In this document: piece after piece, positions 1 through 5,299 of the stretch
Layout: the number at the start of each line of letters is the position of its first letter
Numbering within the stretch: the first letter of the stretch is position 1
Assembly: GCA_015658585.1 (NCBI GenBank)
Contig: DQOP01000082.1
Span: forward strand, 1-5,299
Direction of reading: 5' to 3'
From: Candidatus Poseidoniales archaeon
Lineage (GTDB): Archaea; Thermoplasmatota; Poseidoniia; MGIII; CG-Epi1
Length of the DNA stretch: 5,299 nt
Program-made: the position numbers and the translations under genes
Notes under the pieces: model-generated
What the model saw: only the letters and a program-made list of their open reading frames with translations
Told to the model about the DNA's origin: nothing
The model's database searches: none

Positions 1-1
1 A

Positions 2-130
2 GGTGGTGACGGTGGTTCACCTCCAGTACAAAAAGAAGAATTGCCACTGTTACTGATTGGCGGTGGAATACTTCTATTGGCAGTCCTAGCTGGATTTGTT
101 GCATGGGCCCGAAGGCCTAGTTCAGGATAG
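2..130 (+). CDS. C-terminal end of a membrane-anchored protein (5' end outside window)
   Basis: The frame is open from the window edge and ends at TAG 128-130, giving 42 residues. They begin with a Gly/Ser/Pro-rich stretch (GGDGGSPPV), then a short charged KEE, then about 22 hydrophobic residues (LPLLLIGGGILLLAVLAGFV), and finish with AWARRPSSG. A flexible linker, one membrane helix and a short Arg-containing tail are typical of a surface protein held by a C-terminal anchor, with the bulk of the protein outside the cell. The tail lacks the PGF motif found in the next gene, so it looks like a plain transmembrane anchor and not a sorting signal. The function cannot be told from this fragment. 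It reads in the same direction as the redox genes, and the 48-base gap leaves it open whether they share a transcript. Confidence 0.75.
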   Translation, partial: GGDGGSPPVQKEELPLLLIGGGILLLAVLAGFVAWARRPSSG

Positions 131-140
131 GACACAACTG

Positions 141-165
141 TAAAATACGTCCCTATCATATTTAA
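141..165 (+). promoter_or_regulatory. Possible archaeal promoter element(s)
   Basis: The 48-base gap before the thioredoxin gene holds two AT-rich, TATA-box-like stretches: TAAAATAC (141-148) and ATATTTAA (158-165). Archaeal TATA boxes usually lie about 25 bases before the transcription start. The first would put the start near 170, giving a very short leader. The second would put it near 188, on the in-frame ATG inside the annotated gene. Neither matches a consensus well enough to choose between them, and the gene could also be transcribed from upstream. Confidence 0.3.
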
Positions 166-177
166 CTAAGGTGATAG
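153..177 (+). repeat. 6-bp inverted repeat CTATCA/TGATAG
   Basis: CTATCA at 153-158 is exactly complementary in reverse to TGATAG at 172-177, with a 13-base spacer that contains the ATATTTAA element. The right arm overlaps the Shine-Dalgarno-like GGTGAT just before the GTG start. It could be a regulator binding site, or an RNA hairpin that partly hides the ribosome site, but a 6-bp match in AT-rich DNA can arise by chance. Confidence 0.35.
168..175 (+). promoter_or_regulatory. Shine-Dalgarno sequence for the secreted thioredoxin-like gene
   Basis: AAGGTGAT matches the GGAGGTGAT anti-Shine-Dalgarno complement at GG-TGAT. Counting from AAGG there are 7 bases to the GTG at 179, a normal spacing, which supports that start. 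The alternative in-frame ATG at 188 would be 16 bases away. Confidence 0.55.
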
Positions 178-178
178 T

Positions 179-1519
179 GTGAACAAGATGCGGAATCTGA
201 CTGCGGCCATAACCTGTTTTATGTTTGTAATCTCATCACTGATTATTCCTGTGGAGGCAACGGAGGCTGAACCCGATGATTATCCCAATGGATGGACCCA
301 TAGACCACTTATGGAACAATTCACCAGTCTAGGTTGCCCTCCCTGTATGAGTATTGAACCAGATGTGGCAAAACTCTGGAAGGAATTCAGAAAAGATCCT
401 GCAGAGCCTGTAACCTTCATATCATTCCACCAAGCCAATGGTGCTTATCATGATGATGAATTTGTAAGTCAAGAATCCAAGGACCGATATGAACATTATG
501 CGGTTCAAGGTACCCCTGATGCGCAATTTGATGGTGGGTACATTGAAGAACTAGGTGGCGGGGATGGTACTTACGATACTTACAAGGACCACTATTTCGA
601 AAGTGGGGAGAGAGATGTCAAGCCAACTGAATTGCGAGTATGGCAAGAGTTCAGGGAAGACCGGTTTATCTTTACTGTAAATCTGACGTACCTAGGTGAG
701 GGAGGAATCCACCCTCCATGGGATCCTGATGTCCTGGATTCCAGCGTGTACTTGTTCGTTGTAGAGGATGACATAATGGCTTGGAGTTCCGAAGAGGGAA
801 AGGAAGTAATGAGTCACAATGTTTTCCGTGAAATGGCATTGCATAATGAACAGATTAGTCTTCAGCCCGCAGAGACCTGGACACATGAAGTGGAATGGGT
901 AATTCCTGATACTATCCTTTATCCAAGTGGTCATGAGGACCGTGATGGGAATGAACAAGAGGGTGAGCACCCCATTCCTACTCCCATAAATCCCGCCAAG
1001 GTTTCTGTTGTCGCAGTTGTTTATGACAATGATGATACTTCAAGAACCACTACTGCCGGTAAGACTGGAAATAGTGCTGATACCCCACGAGCTGCCAATT
1101 CTGCTACACCCCAATCAACAGCCTATGATGAAGAGAATGAACCTCCAAAAGTAGTCAGTTATGATGAGACTCTAGTTGGCAATATTGCTGAAATTAGCGC
1201 AGTTCTAGAGGATGATGATGGTATTGGTTCGGCCTATGTTATCTATAACTTTCAAAATGGTTCATACGATGATGAGGCTTGGGGAGTAATGCCTATGGAA
1301 GTGGACGAGAATAATGTTGCTACTGCCTCAATTGAATTTGCAGAAGGGGATCCTGTATGGTACCGGATTTTGCTGGTAGATGGAAAACATGGTTTTGCAG
1401 CCAGCGAGGCTAAACAGTTCGAGGGGACTGGCGGTGGATTCATGGAAGACTCTCCAGGATTTGGGTTGGTGGCCATAACTATGGCCTTATTGATCGGATT
1501 AATTAGAAGAAAAGATTAA
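179..1519 (+). CDS. Secreted thioredoxin-like protein with PGF-CTERM anchor
   Basis: This 446-residue protein is predicted to be exported and to perform thiol-disulfide exchange on the outer face of the membrane. Residues 1-27 form a signal peptide (MNKMRN, hydrophobic core to about 23, PVEA). A thioredoxin-like domain follows at about 40-145, with EQFTSLGCPPC (active-site Cys53, Cys56) and the cis-proline loop VQGTP (Pro113). The EQFT..CPPC opening and the later HNVFREMAL stretch (213-221) recall the Omp28-like thioredoxin family. About 148-282 looks like a beta-rich domain, 285-320 is a Ser/Thr/Asn-rich linker, and about 322-415 resembles an Ig-like fold. The end (425-446) is SPGFG, a hydrophobic stretch and RRKD: a PGF-CTERM-type signal, which archaeosortases are known to cleave and replace with a lipid. 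After removal of the signal peptide the only cysteines are the CPPC pair. The next gene starts 10 bases later and encodes a likely electron donor. The start is GTG 179; ATG 188 is also possible. The client proteins are unknown. Confidence 0.85.
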   Translation: MNKMRNLTAAITCFMFVISSLIIPVEATEAEPDDYPNGWTHRPLMEQFTSLGCPPCMSIEPDVAKLWKEFRKDPAEPVTFISFHQANGAYHDDEFVSQESKDRYEHYAVQGTPDAQFDGGYIEELGGGDGTYDTYKDHYFESGERDVKPTELRVWQEFREDRFIFTVNLTYLGEGGIHPPWDPDVLDSSVYLFVVEDDIMAWSSEEGKEVMSHNVFREMALHNEQISLQPAETWTHEVEWVIPDTILYPSGHEDRDGNEQEGEHPIPTPINPAKVSVVAVVYDNDDTSRTTTAGKTGNSADTPRAANSATPQSTAYDEENEPPKVVSYDETLVGNIAEISAVLEDDDGIGSAYVIYNFQNGSYDDEAWGVMPMEVDENNVATASIEFAEGDPVWYRILLVDGKHGFAASEAKQFEGTGGGFMEDSPGFGLVAITMALLIGLIRRKD

Positions 1520-1529
1520 CTGAGAATGC

Positions 1530-2969
1530 ATGGCCATAAAGAAGATTGAACCTGCAATTCAGGAAGCTGAGCCTCTGCAACCAAAGACGAATTGGGACGC
1601 CCTGGTAGAAAATGTAAGCCAGAGCAAAGGATACAATACGATTCTGGAGAACAAGGTCCTAGTCAGCATGGGGGTTGCCATAATCCTGATCCTGGCCATC
1701 GTTCTATATGGAACGATCGGAGGGGAATCTGATGCCCCGGATTTTACACTAAAAGATACGGAGGGGAAGACATTCTCACTATCTGATTATGAAGGTGAAA
1801 AGGTCGTTGTCCTGGATTTCATGTTCACCACGTGTCCACCTTGTGAAAAATTCGTAGATGATGCACTTGAACCGTATTCCAAGGAAATGGATAACGGCAA
1901 TGTAGTTATCATTTCTATAAGTGTTTTTGGTACTGATAATGAAAATAAACTAAGTGATTATGCCAAGGATTATGGGTGGAGACATGCACTATCTGATACT
2001 GATGGTGATATTGAGATTGCATATGAAGTTCAAGGAACTCCTAAATTATTTATCATTGATAAGGACGGAAAAATCACCTACACGGCTGGAGGTACAACAA
2101 CGGCCGAAAAAGTTCCTAAGAATCCTGAAGAACTAGAATTAGAAGTGAACAAAGCCCTGACCGGACAAGGCGCACTTGTGAAGGTTAAAGAATCGTCTAT
2201 CTATCTATTTGCCGTCGGAGCCGGCGTTATGGTCTTCTTTTCCCCATGCTCATTTCCCATGCTGCCCGGTTACATGTCCTTCTACCTTGCCAACAAAAAA
2301 CAGCGTACCGGTAAATTTGACGAAAAAACCGCAAGGGAGACTTTACCGGATGGGTTGGCCACTGCTGCTGGGTTAATGGGAATCCTGTTGTTAATTGGAA
2401 TTTTGCTAATTCCATTTATTAGTATAATCGGAGGATTTATTCCTGTACTTGAACTGGTTGTAGGTTTCCTGATTCTATCCATGGGCACCGTAATGGTAAT
2501 GGAATATGACTCCGGGAAGATAGTCAGACCATTCAAAAACCTGATGTCGGCCATATCTAGTTCACAACCAATGATTCTGGTCAAGAATGGGATTGAAAGG
2601 GGTATCAAAGCAATCACGGGGAAAGAATTTAGTTTCTCCGATAACGCAGACGGAACTAGAACTGGACTTTTCTGGTATGGTGTTGCCTATGGCTCTGCTG
2701 CCACAGGTTGTGTGGCCCCAGTCATTGTAGGGCTGTTAAGTGCCAGCATCGGTAGAGGAATCTTCACTGGACTGTTTGTTTTCTTGATATTCTCGGCTAC
2801 GGCCGGGGCCCTTATGGTTGCATTCACCATGATGGTGGCTGCATCCGAATCCACAATAGTTGACAAATTGAAGGCCTCGACCCGTCAAATTGAAATGGCT
2901 GGTGGAACGGTTATGATAATTGTCGGACTATACCTGATGTACTATTTCCTTTCAACGAGTGTATTCTAG
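1530..2969 (+). CDS. Thioredoxin-CcdA fusion, transmembrane thiol electron carrier
   Basis: This 479-residue membrane protein probably carries reducing power across the membrane. A 42-residue cytoplasmic tail leads into a helix at 43-62. A TlpA/redoxin-like domain follows (about 68-212: APDFTLKDTEGK, TTCPPC with Cys102 and Cys105, cis-Pro171 in VQGTP). A six-helix CcdA/DsbD-type domain (about 222-475) carries FSPCSFPMLPGY (Cys240, first helix) and ATGCVAP (Cys394, fourth helix), the pair known in this family to relay electrons. Lys/Arg-rich loops at 255-269, 329-365 and 446-452 place the thioredoxin domain and C-terminus outside by the positive-inside rule. These four are the only cysteines. 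In classical DsbD the thioredoxin domain follows the membrane domain; here it precedes it. The 10-base gap after the secreted thioredoxin gene suggests one operon. The start is ATG 1530 with only a weak TGAG upstream, consistent with translational coupling. Possible roles include reduction of surface-protein disulfides, cytochrome c maturation or copper-site assembly; no cytochrome gene is present to decide. Confidence 0.88.
   Translation: MAIKKIEPAIQEAEPLQPKTNWDALVENVSQSKGYNTILENKVLVSMGVAIILILAIVLYGTIGGESDAPDFTLKDTEGKTFSLSDYEGEKVVVLDFMFTTCPPCEKFVDDALEPYSKEMDNGNVVIISISVFGTDNENKLSDYAKDYGWRHALSDTDGDIEIAYEVQGTPKLFIIDKDGKITYTAGGTTTAEKVPKNPEELELEVNKALTGQGALVKVKESSIYLFAVGAGVMVFFSPCSFPMLPGYMSFYLANKKQRTGKFDEKTARETLPDGLATAAGLMGILLLIGILLIPFISIIGGFIPVLELVVGFLILSMGTVMVMEYDSGKIVRPFKNLMSAISSSQPMILVKNGIERGIKAITGKEFSFSDNADGTRTGLFWYGVAYGSAATGCVAPVIVGLLSASIGRGIFTGLFVFLIFSATAGALMVAFTMMVAASESTIVDKLKASTRQIEMAGGTVMIIVGLYLMYYFLSTSVF
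2952..2969. other. 18-bp tail-to-tail overlap of convergent genes
   Basis: The + strand redox fusion gene stops with TAG at 2967-2969, and the - strand peptidase gene stops with TGA read from 2954 to 2952. The last six codons of each gene, stops included, occupy the same 18 bp. I see no T-rich tract that would serve as an archaeal terminator close after either stop, so each transcript probably runs into the other gene. Confidence 0.85.
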
Positions 2970-3638
2970 ATAATCGGTAGATAACGGTGGCTCTGGAACC
3001 AAGTCTTTGCCGAAGGCTTTCTTTCCAACACTGATCAATGTTGTTTCCTGATACATCTCAACATTGGTGTACAGGTCATCAAAGTATATCGGACGATGGG
3101 CCTTGGCCTGATCCTCATCAATAGGATTATTTACTGTAAGAATTTCATTATCCTCTCCCGTGATGACTATCCAGTGCGGGATATCATCATCCTCCTCTTC
3201 GAAGATTATAGTGGAGACCAGGGCGAATATGACCCTGTCAGCCTCCAGAGCTTCCCGTATATCTTTTAATGTGGGTTTACGGACTTCCTGAGTAGTTCCG
3301 TTAAGGGCACAGACTCGTTTTTGCATGTCGTGAAAAAATTCCAGGTAATGTTCATTACCATTATTGGCCTTGACATACGTCTTGGCCCGTTCTATCAGCC
3401 CCAATCCAGGGTTATCGGTTATTATGTGGGGATGGAGGCCACGTACAGCTAAAGGGGCACAGATGCCGTACCTTCCTGCTCCCTTCATCTCTACGGCATG
3501 GCCCTCCCTCCATAGTTCAACTTCTAGGTCCCGATCCATCTGGCTTACGAAATTGAAATATTTGAGGGCCATGGCAACGCACGCGGGGCCGCAACTGAAA
3601 TCCATTGTCTGGGAATATAATGGAACGTCTAGATTCAC
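2952..3638 (-). CDS. C39-like cysteine peptidase (DUF3335-type)
   Basis: This 228-residue protein has no signal peptide or membrane segment, so it is probably cytoplasmic. It resembles the peptidase C39-like DUF3335 family: the N-terminus DVPLYSQTMDFSCGPA holds the likely nucleophile Cys16, residues 39-64 (EVELWREG...MKGAGRYGICAPLA) match the family's second conserved block, and PHWIVITGEDN with His155 followed by VNNP (Asn171) fits the rest of the active site. The third residue is usually Asp; Asn here is still compatible with a papain-like Cys-His-Asn set. C39 enzymes are best known for cutting leader peptides beside ABC transporters, but no transporter domain is fused here and the substrate is unknown. 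The start is GTG 3638, because the next in-frame Met (residue 12) would cut into the conserved motif. No strong Shine-Dalgarno is seen. The gene lies 36 bases after the PhoU-like gene and in the same frame. A link to phosphate transport is only suggested by position. Confidence 0.78.
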   Translation of the reverse strand: MNLDVPLYSQTMDFSCGPACVAMALKYFNFVSQMDRDLEVELWREGHAVEMKGAGRYGICAPLAVRGLHPHIITDNPGLGLIERAKTYVKANNGNEHYLEFFHDMQKRVCALNGTTQEVRKPTLKDIREALEADRVIFALVSTIIFEEEDDDIPHWIVITGEDNEILTVNNPIDEDQAKAHRPIYFDDLYTNVEMYQETTLISVGKKAFGKDLVPEPPLSTDYLEYTR

Positions 3639-3660
3639 GAAAAGCCACTCTGGGAGCGGA

Positions 3661-3673
3661 CAAATAATATTTG
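3661..3673 (-). promoter_or_regulatory. AT-rich palindrome, possible TATA box for the peptidase gene
   Basis: In the 36-base gap before the peptidase gene, CAAAT (3661-3665) and ATTTG (3669-3673) form an inverted repeat around a 3-base centre. Read on the - strand it is CAAATATTATTTG. Its middle lies about 29 bases before the GTG at 3638, close to where a TATA box would sit if the transcript began at the start codon without a leader. This agrees with the lack of a clear ribosome site there. It may allow separate transcription of the peptidase gene. Confidence 0.35.
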
Positions 3674-3674
3674 C

Positions 3675-4337
3675 CTATTTTGATATCATTGGGAGAAGGC
3701 TGTTGGCTGCTGTCTCGGCTGCATTGGCAACATCGTCCAGTCGTTGAATCAGGCGATACATATGAGCTGCAGCTAATGGCTGGTCATCACCATTAGTGAA
3801 TACGTATGCTGCGGCTTTGGCTTCGGCCTTGTCTGCACTGTGTTCTAGCTCATTTACCCGGACTATGTGTTCGTGCATTATGTCCTTCTCTCTGTTGGCA
3901 AAAGCCGATTCCAGAAGAAACTCAAATCTTCCCACGGTTTTTTGATATTCTTCTACTGTAGCTGTTACGGATTCGGCTAGGTCAAGTACTAGAGACCGAG
4001 CCTTGGTGTTGTCATACAACTCTCTGAAAGACAATATTTCAGTCACATTCTCAGCATAATCTGCTATTCGGTCCTGACGTGAGACCAGTTCCAGAAAGAC
4101 GGACTTGTCAACGGCCAGTCTTACGCTACCGCGGAGCATATCTCTTATCTTGTTCTTGATCTTATCTGCCTTCAGTTCGGACTTGGATGTTGCTTTGATA
4201 TGTTCCTTGATATTGGTACCTTCACAAGCTGCCTTGACGCAATCGTTCATCCTTTCGACGGTCTCAAAGACCCTTTCGGCGTGCTTATAGTATGATTTGA
4301 ATACGCTGGGGCCAATTCGACTTTCAAACAGTTTCAT
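3675..4337 (-). CDS. DUF47 PhoU-like phosphate transport accessory protein
   Basis: This 220-residue, soluble, almost wholly helical protein has the normal length and partner of the DUF47 family (TIGR00153 type), distant relatives of PhoU that accompany PiT phosphate permeases and are thought to modulate them from the cytoplasm. The opening MKLFESRIGPSVFKSYYKHAERV is followed by two PhoU-like helical repeats. Acidic residues spaced as in PhoU metal sites are visible: SELKADKIKNKIR (Glu54, Asp58), DRIADYAENV (Asp89, Asp93, Glu96), NELEHSADKAE (about 162-172) and RLDDVANAAE (Asp201, Asp202, Glu208). The ATG at 4337 is two bases after the permease stop and its ribosome site lies inside the permease's last codons, so the two genes are almost certainly co-transcribed and translationally coupled. 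The gene ends in TAG, 36 bases before the peptidase gene. The family assignment is firm; the regulatory role is inferred from family and context. Confidence 0.9.
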   Translation of the reverse strand: MKLFESRIGPSVFKSYYKHAERVFETVERMNDCVKAACEGTNIKEHIKATSKSELKADKIKNKIRDMLRGSVRLAVDKSVFLELVSRQDRIADYAENVTEILSFRELYDNTKARSLVLDLAESVTATVEEYQKTVGRFEFLLESAFANREKDIMHEHIVRVNELEHSADKAEAKAAAYVFTNGDDQPLAAAHMYRLIQRLDDVANAAETAANSLLPMISK

Positions 4338-4339
4338 TA

Positions 4340-5299
4340 TTATCCTCCATTCCCAACTTCAATTTCAACCTTTGGGCCTGTTCTTATTGAATGGTAGAGA
4401 AGCCATGATATGGCTGACATGATGATCAGGACCGAGACAATGAAACGGGTTTCATCAAGCCCGAATATGGCATACAATATCATTGCTCCAAAACCTGCTG
4501 CCGGTATACTGGCAACCCAACTAGCTGCTATCTTACCAAATACCCGGAAGTCAACCGATGATGCCCCGCCTGCAAGTCCTACTCCTACCACAGATCCTAC
4601 AAGTGTGTGTGTGGTAGAGATTGGAATGGCTAAAAATGGCATGGAGAATATCAGAACTGTGGTCGCAGCTGCAAATTGAGCTGCAAATCCACGGGTAGGC
4701 GTAATGCGTGTAATTTTTTCACCGATAGTCTTCATTACGCGATAACCCCATGTAGTAATCCCAATTACAATCCCGAAACTACCAAGAAGCACCAACCAGA
4801 GTGGAACCTCAGCTTCTGGACCTAGGGAACCAGCCTTGAAGACTTGCCAGACCGCAGCCATAGGCCCGATTGCGTTACTCCTATCATTAGCTCCGTGAGC
4901 AAATGCAACATAACAAGCTGTAATCACCTGTAGCCAGACAAAAATCGTCTCAACGCCCAAATATCCAGTCTCCTCGAACTCGTACTTGCGTAAAATTGCA
5001 TAGAGAATGGTACTACAGAATAGTGCCAGAACCAAAGCTGCCATCAAACTATTTGCAGGCAGGCAGGGTCCCAGTGAATCTATGAAACCCAAACCTTCAG
5101 CACAATCATTCGAAGGAAGCCAACTACCAGGCAAGACATATTTGAGGGCTTTGAATTGTAATGCAAGACTTAACACAAAGAAAGTTGGGAGTGCCAGTAT
5201 AGGGGCCATCCATCTTGACCGCTCAATTGGATCCTCCGTATCCAGAATCATCGTCCTTATAATGTAAAAAGTGCCATAGGCCAGGACGCCACCAAGAAG
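4340..5299 (-). CDS. PiT family inorganic phosphate permease, N-terminal part outside window
   Basis: This integral membrane protein imports inorganic phosphate in symport with H+ or Na+. The frame is open to the window edge: 16 codons (LLGGVLAYGTFYIIRT) precede the Met at 5251, and that stretch continues as the usual PiT helix and loop, so this Met is internal and the real start lies beyond 5299. Counting from that Met as 1, there is a charged cytoplasmic loop (LDTEDPIERSR), a helix at 15-34, an outer loop with Cys50 and Cys63, and a helix at about 68-87. The second-half PiT signature AHGANDRSNAIGP lies at 118-130 (4862-4900) and PISTTHTLVGSVVGVGLA at 210-227, with further helices to about 286. 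The first GAND signature, normally in the N-terminal half, must be upstream; full-length PiT proteins usually exceed 400 residues and 319 codons are visible. The gene leads the unit PiT, PhoU-like, peptidase; its promoter is out of view. The coupling ion cannot be told from this part. Confidence 0.92.
   Translation of the reverse strand, partial: LLGGVLAYGTFYIIRTMILDTEDPIERSRWMAPILALPTFFVLSLALQFKALKYVLPGSWLPSNDCAEGLGFIDSLGPCLPANSLMAALVLALFCSTILYAILRKYEFEETGYLGVETIFVWLQVITACYVAFAHGANDRSNAIGPMAAVWQVFKAGSLGPEAEVPLWLVLLGSFGIVIGITTWGYRVMKTIGEKITRITPTRGFAAQFAAATTVLIFSMPFLAIPISTTHTLVGSVVGVGLAGGASSVDFRVFGKIAASWVASIPAAGFGAMILYAIFGLDETRFIVSVLIIMSAISWLLYHSIRTGPKVEIEVGNGG
4343..4348 (-). promoter_or_regulatory. 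Shine-Dalgarno GGAGGA of the PhoU-like gene
   Basis: On the - strand GGAGGA reads from 4348 to 4343, then TAATA, then ATG at 4337, leaving six bases between GGAGG and the start. The site lies within the final Gly codons of the permease gene and abuts its TAA. This fixes the start of the PhoU-like gene and indicates coupled translation. Confidence 0.85.

Noticed and set aside
335..346. CPPC as part of a zinc- or iron-binding site
   Set aside because: There is no second cysteine pair in the mature protein, and a cis-proline loop lies about 57 residues later, as expected for a thioredoxin fold.
3639..3677. Read-through of the TAG between the PhoU-like and peptidase genes, as a pyrrolysine codon or recoded fusion
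   Set aside because: The two genes are in the same frame, with 12 sense codons between the TAG and the GTG. However, both proteins have complete family-typical ends, and the intervening residues match nothing recognised. A shared frame occurs by chance one time in three.
5249..5251. ATG at 5251 as the start of the permease
   Set aside because: The frame stays open to the window edge, and the 16 preceding residues read as typical PiT sequence. The N-terminal half with the first GAND signature would also be missing, so this Met is internal.
5007..5267. Open frame of 86 codons on the + strand opposite the permease gene
   Set aside because: It lies wholly antisense to a well-recognised PiT coding region and has no family resemblance or ribosome site of note. 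The same applies to the other antisense frames at 4410-4679, 4105-4290 and 3364-3747, and to those within the redox genes.
1..5299. Mobile element, CRISPR array, tRNA or rRNA
   Set aside because: No regularly spaced repeats, transposase-like protein, terminal inverted repeats or RNA-gene signatures were seen. Nearly all of the window is accounted for by five clear genes and one gene end.

Overview
The window looks archaeal, most likely a mesophilic Thermoplasmatota such as Marine Group II (Poseidoniales). The evidence is a C-terminal PGF-CTERM-type sorting signal on a secreted protein, moderate GC, acidic surface-protein composition, GTG as well as ATG starts, and a PiT / DUF47 PhoU-like gene pair of the archaeal kind. 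The lineage is inferred from these traits and was not tested by phylogeny.

Layout: two blocks face each other. On the + strand the window opens with the last 42 codons of a membrane-anchored protein (2-130), followed by a 48-base gap holding a possible promoter, a 6-bp inverted repeat and a Shine-Dalgarno-like sequence. Two thiol-redox genes come next: a secreted, PGF-CTERM-anchored thioredoxin-like protein (179-1519) and, 10 bases on, a membrane protein that joins a TlpA/redoxin-type thioredoxin domain to a CcdA/DsbD-type electron-transfer domain (1530-2969). On the - strand, read from the right edge, are a phosphate permease of the PiT family whose 5' end lies outside the window (4340-5299), a DUF47 PhoU-like accessory protein (3675-4337) and a C39-like cysteine peptidase of the DUF3335 type (2952-3638). 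The two blocks meet tail to tail with an 18-bp overlap of coding sequence.

How the genes may work together: the redox pair reads as a complete thiol relay. Electrons from a cytoplasmic thioredoxin (not in the window) would pass to the CcdA-like cysteine pair in the membrane, then to the fused extracytoplasmic CPPC domain, then to the surface-anchored CPPC protein and its unknown clients. The two proteins contain no cysteines beyond those this scheme needs, apart from one in the signal peptide. The phosphate block is a conventional PiT-DUF47 unit with an unexpected peptidase gene downstream. No mobile element, CRISPR array, tRNA or rRNA is visible, and coding density is very high; the longest gene-free gap is 48 bases.
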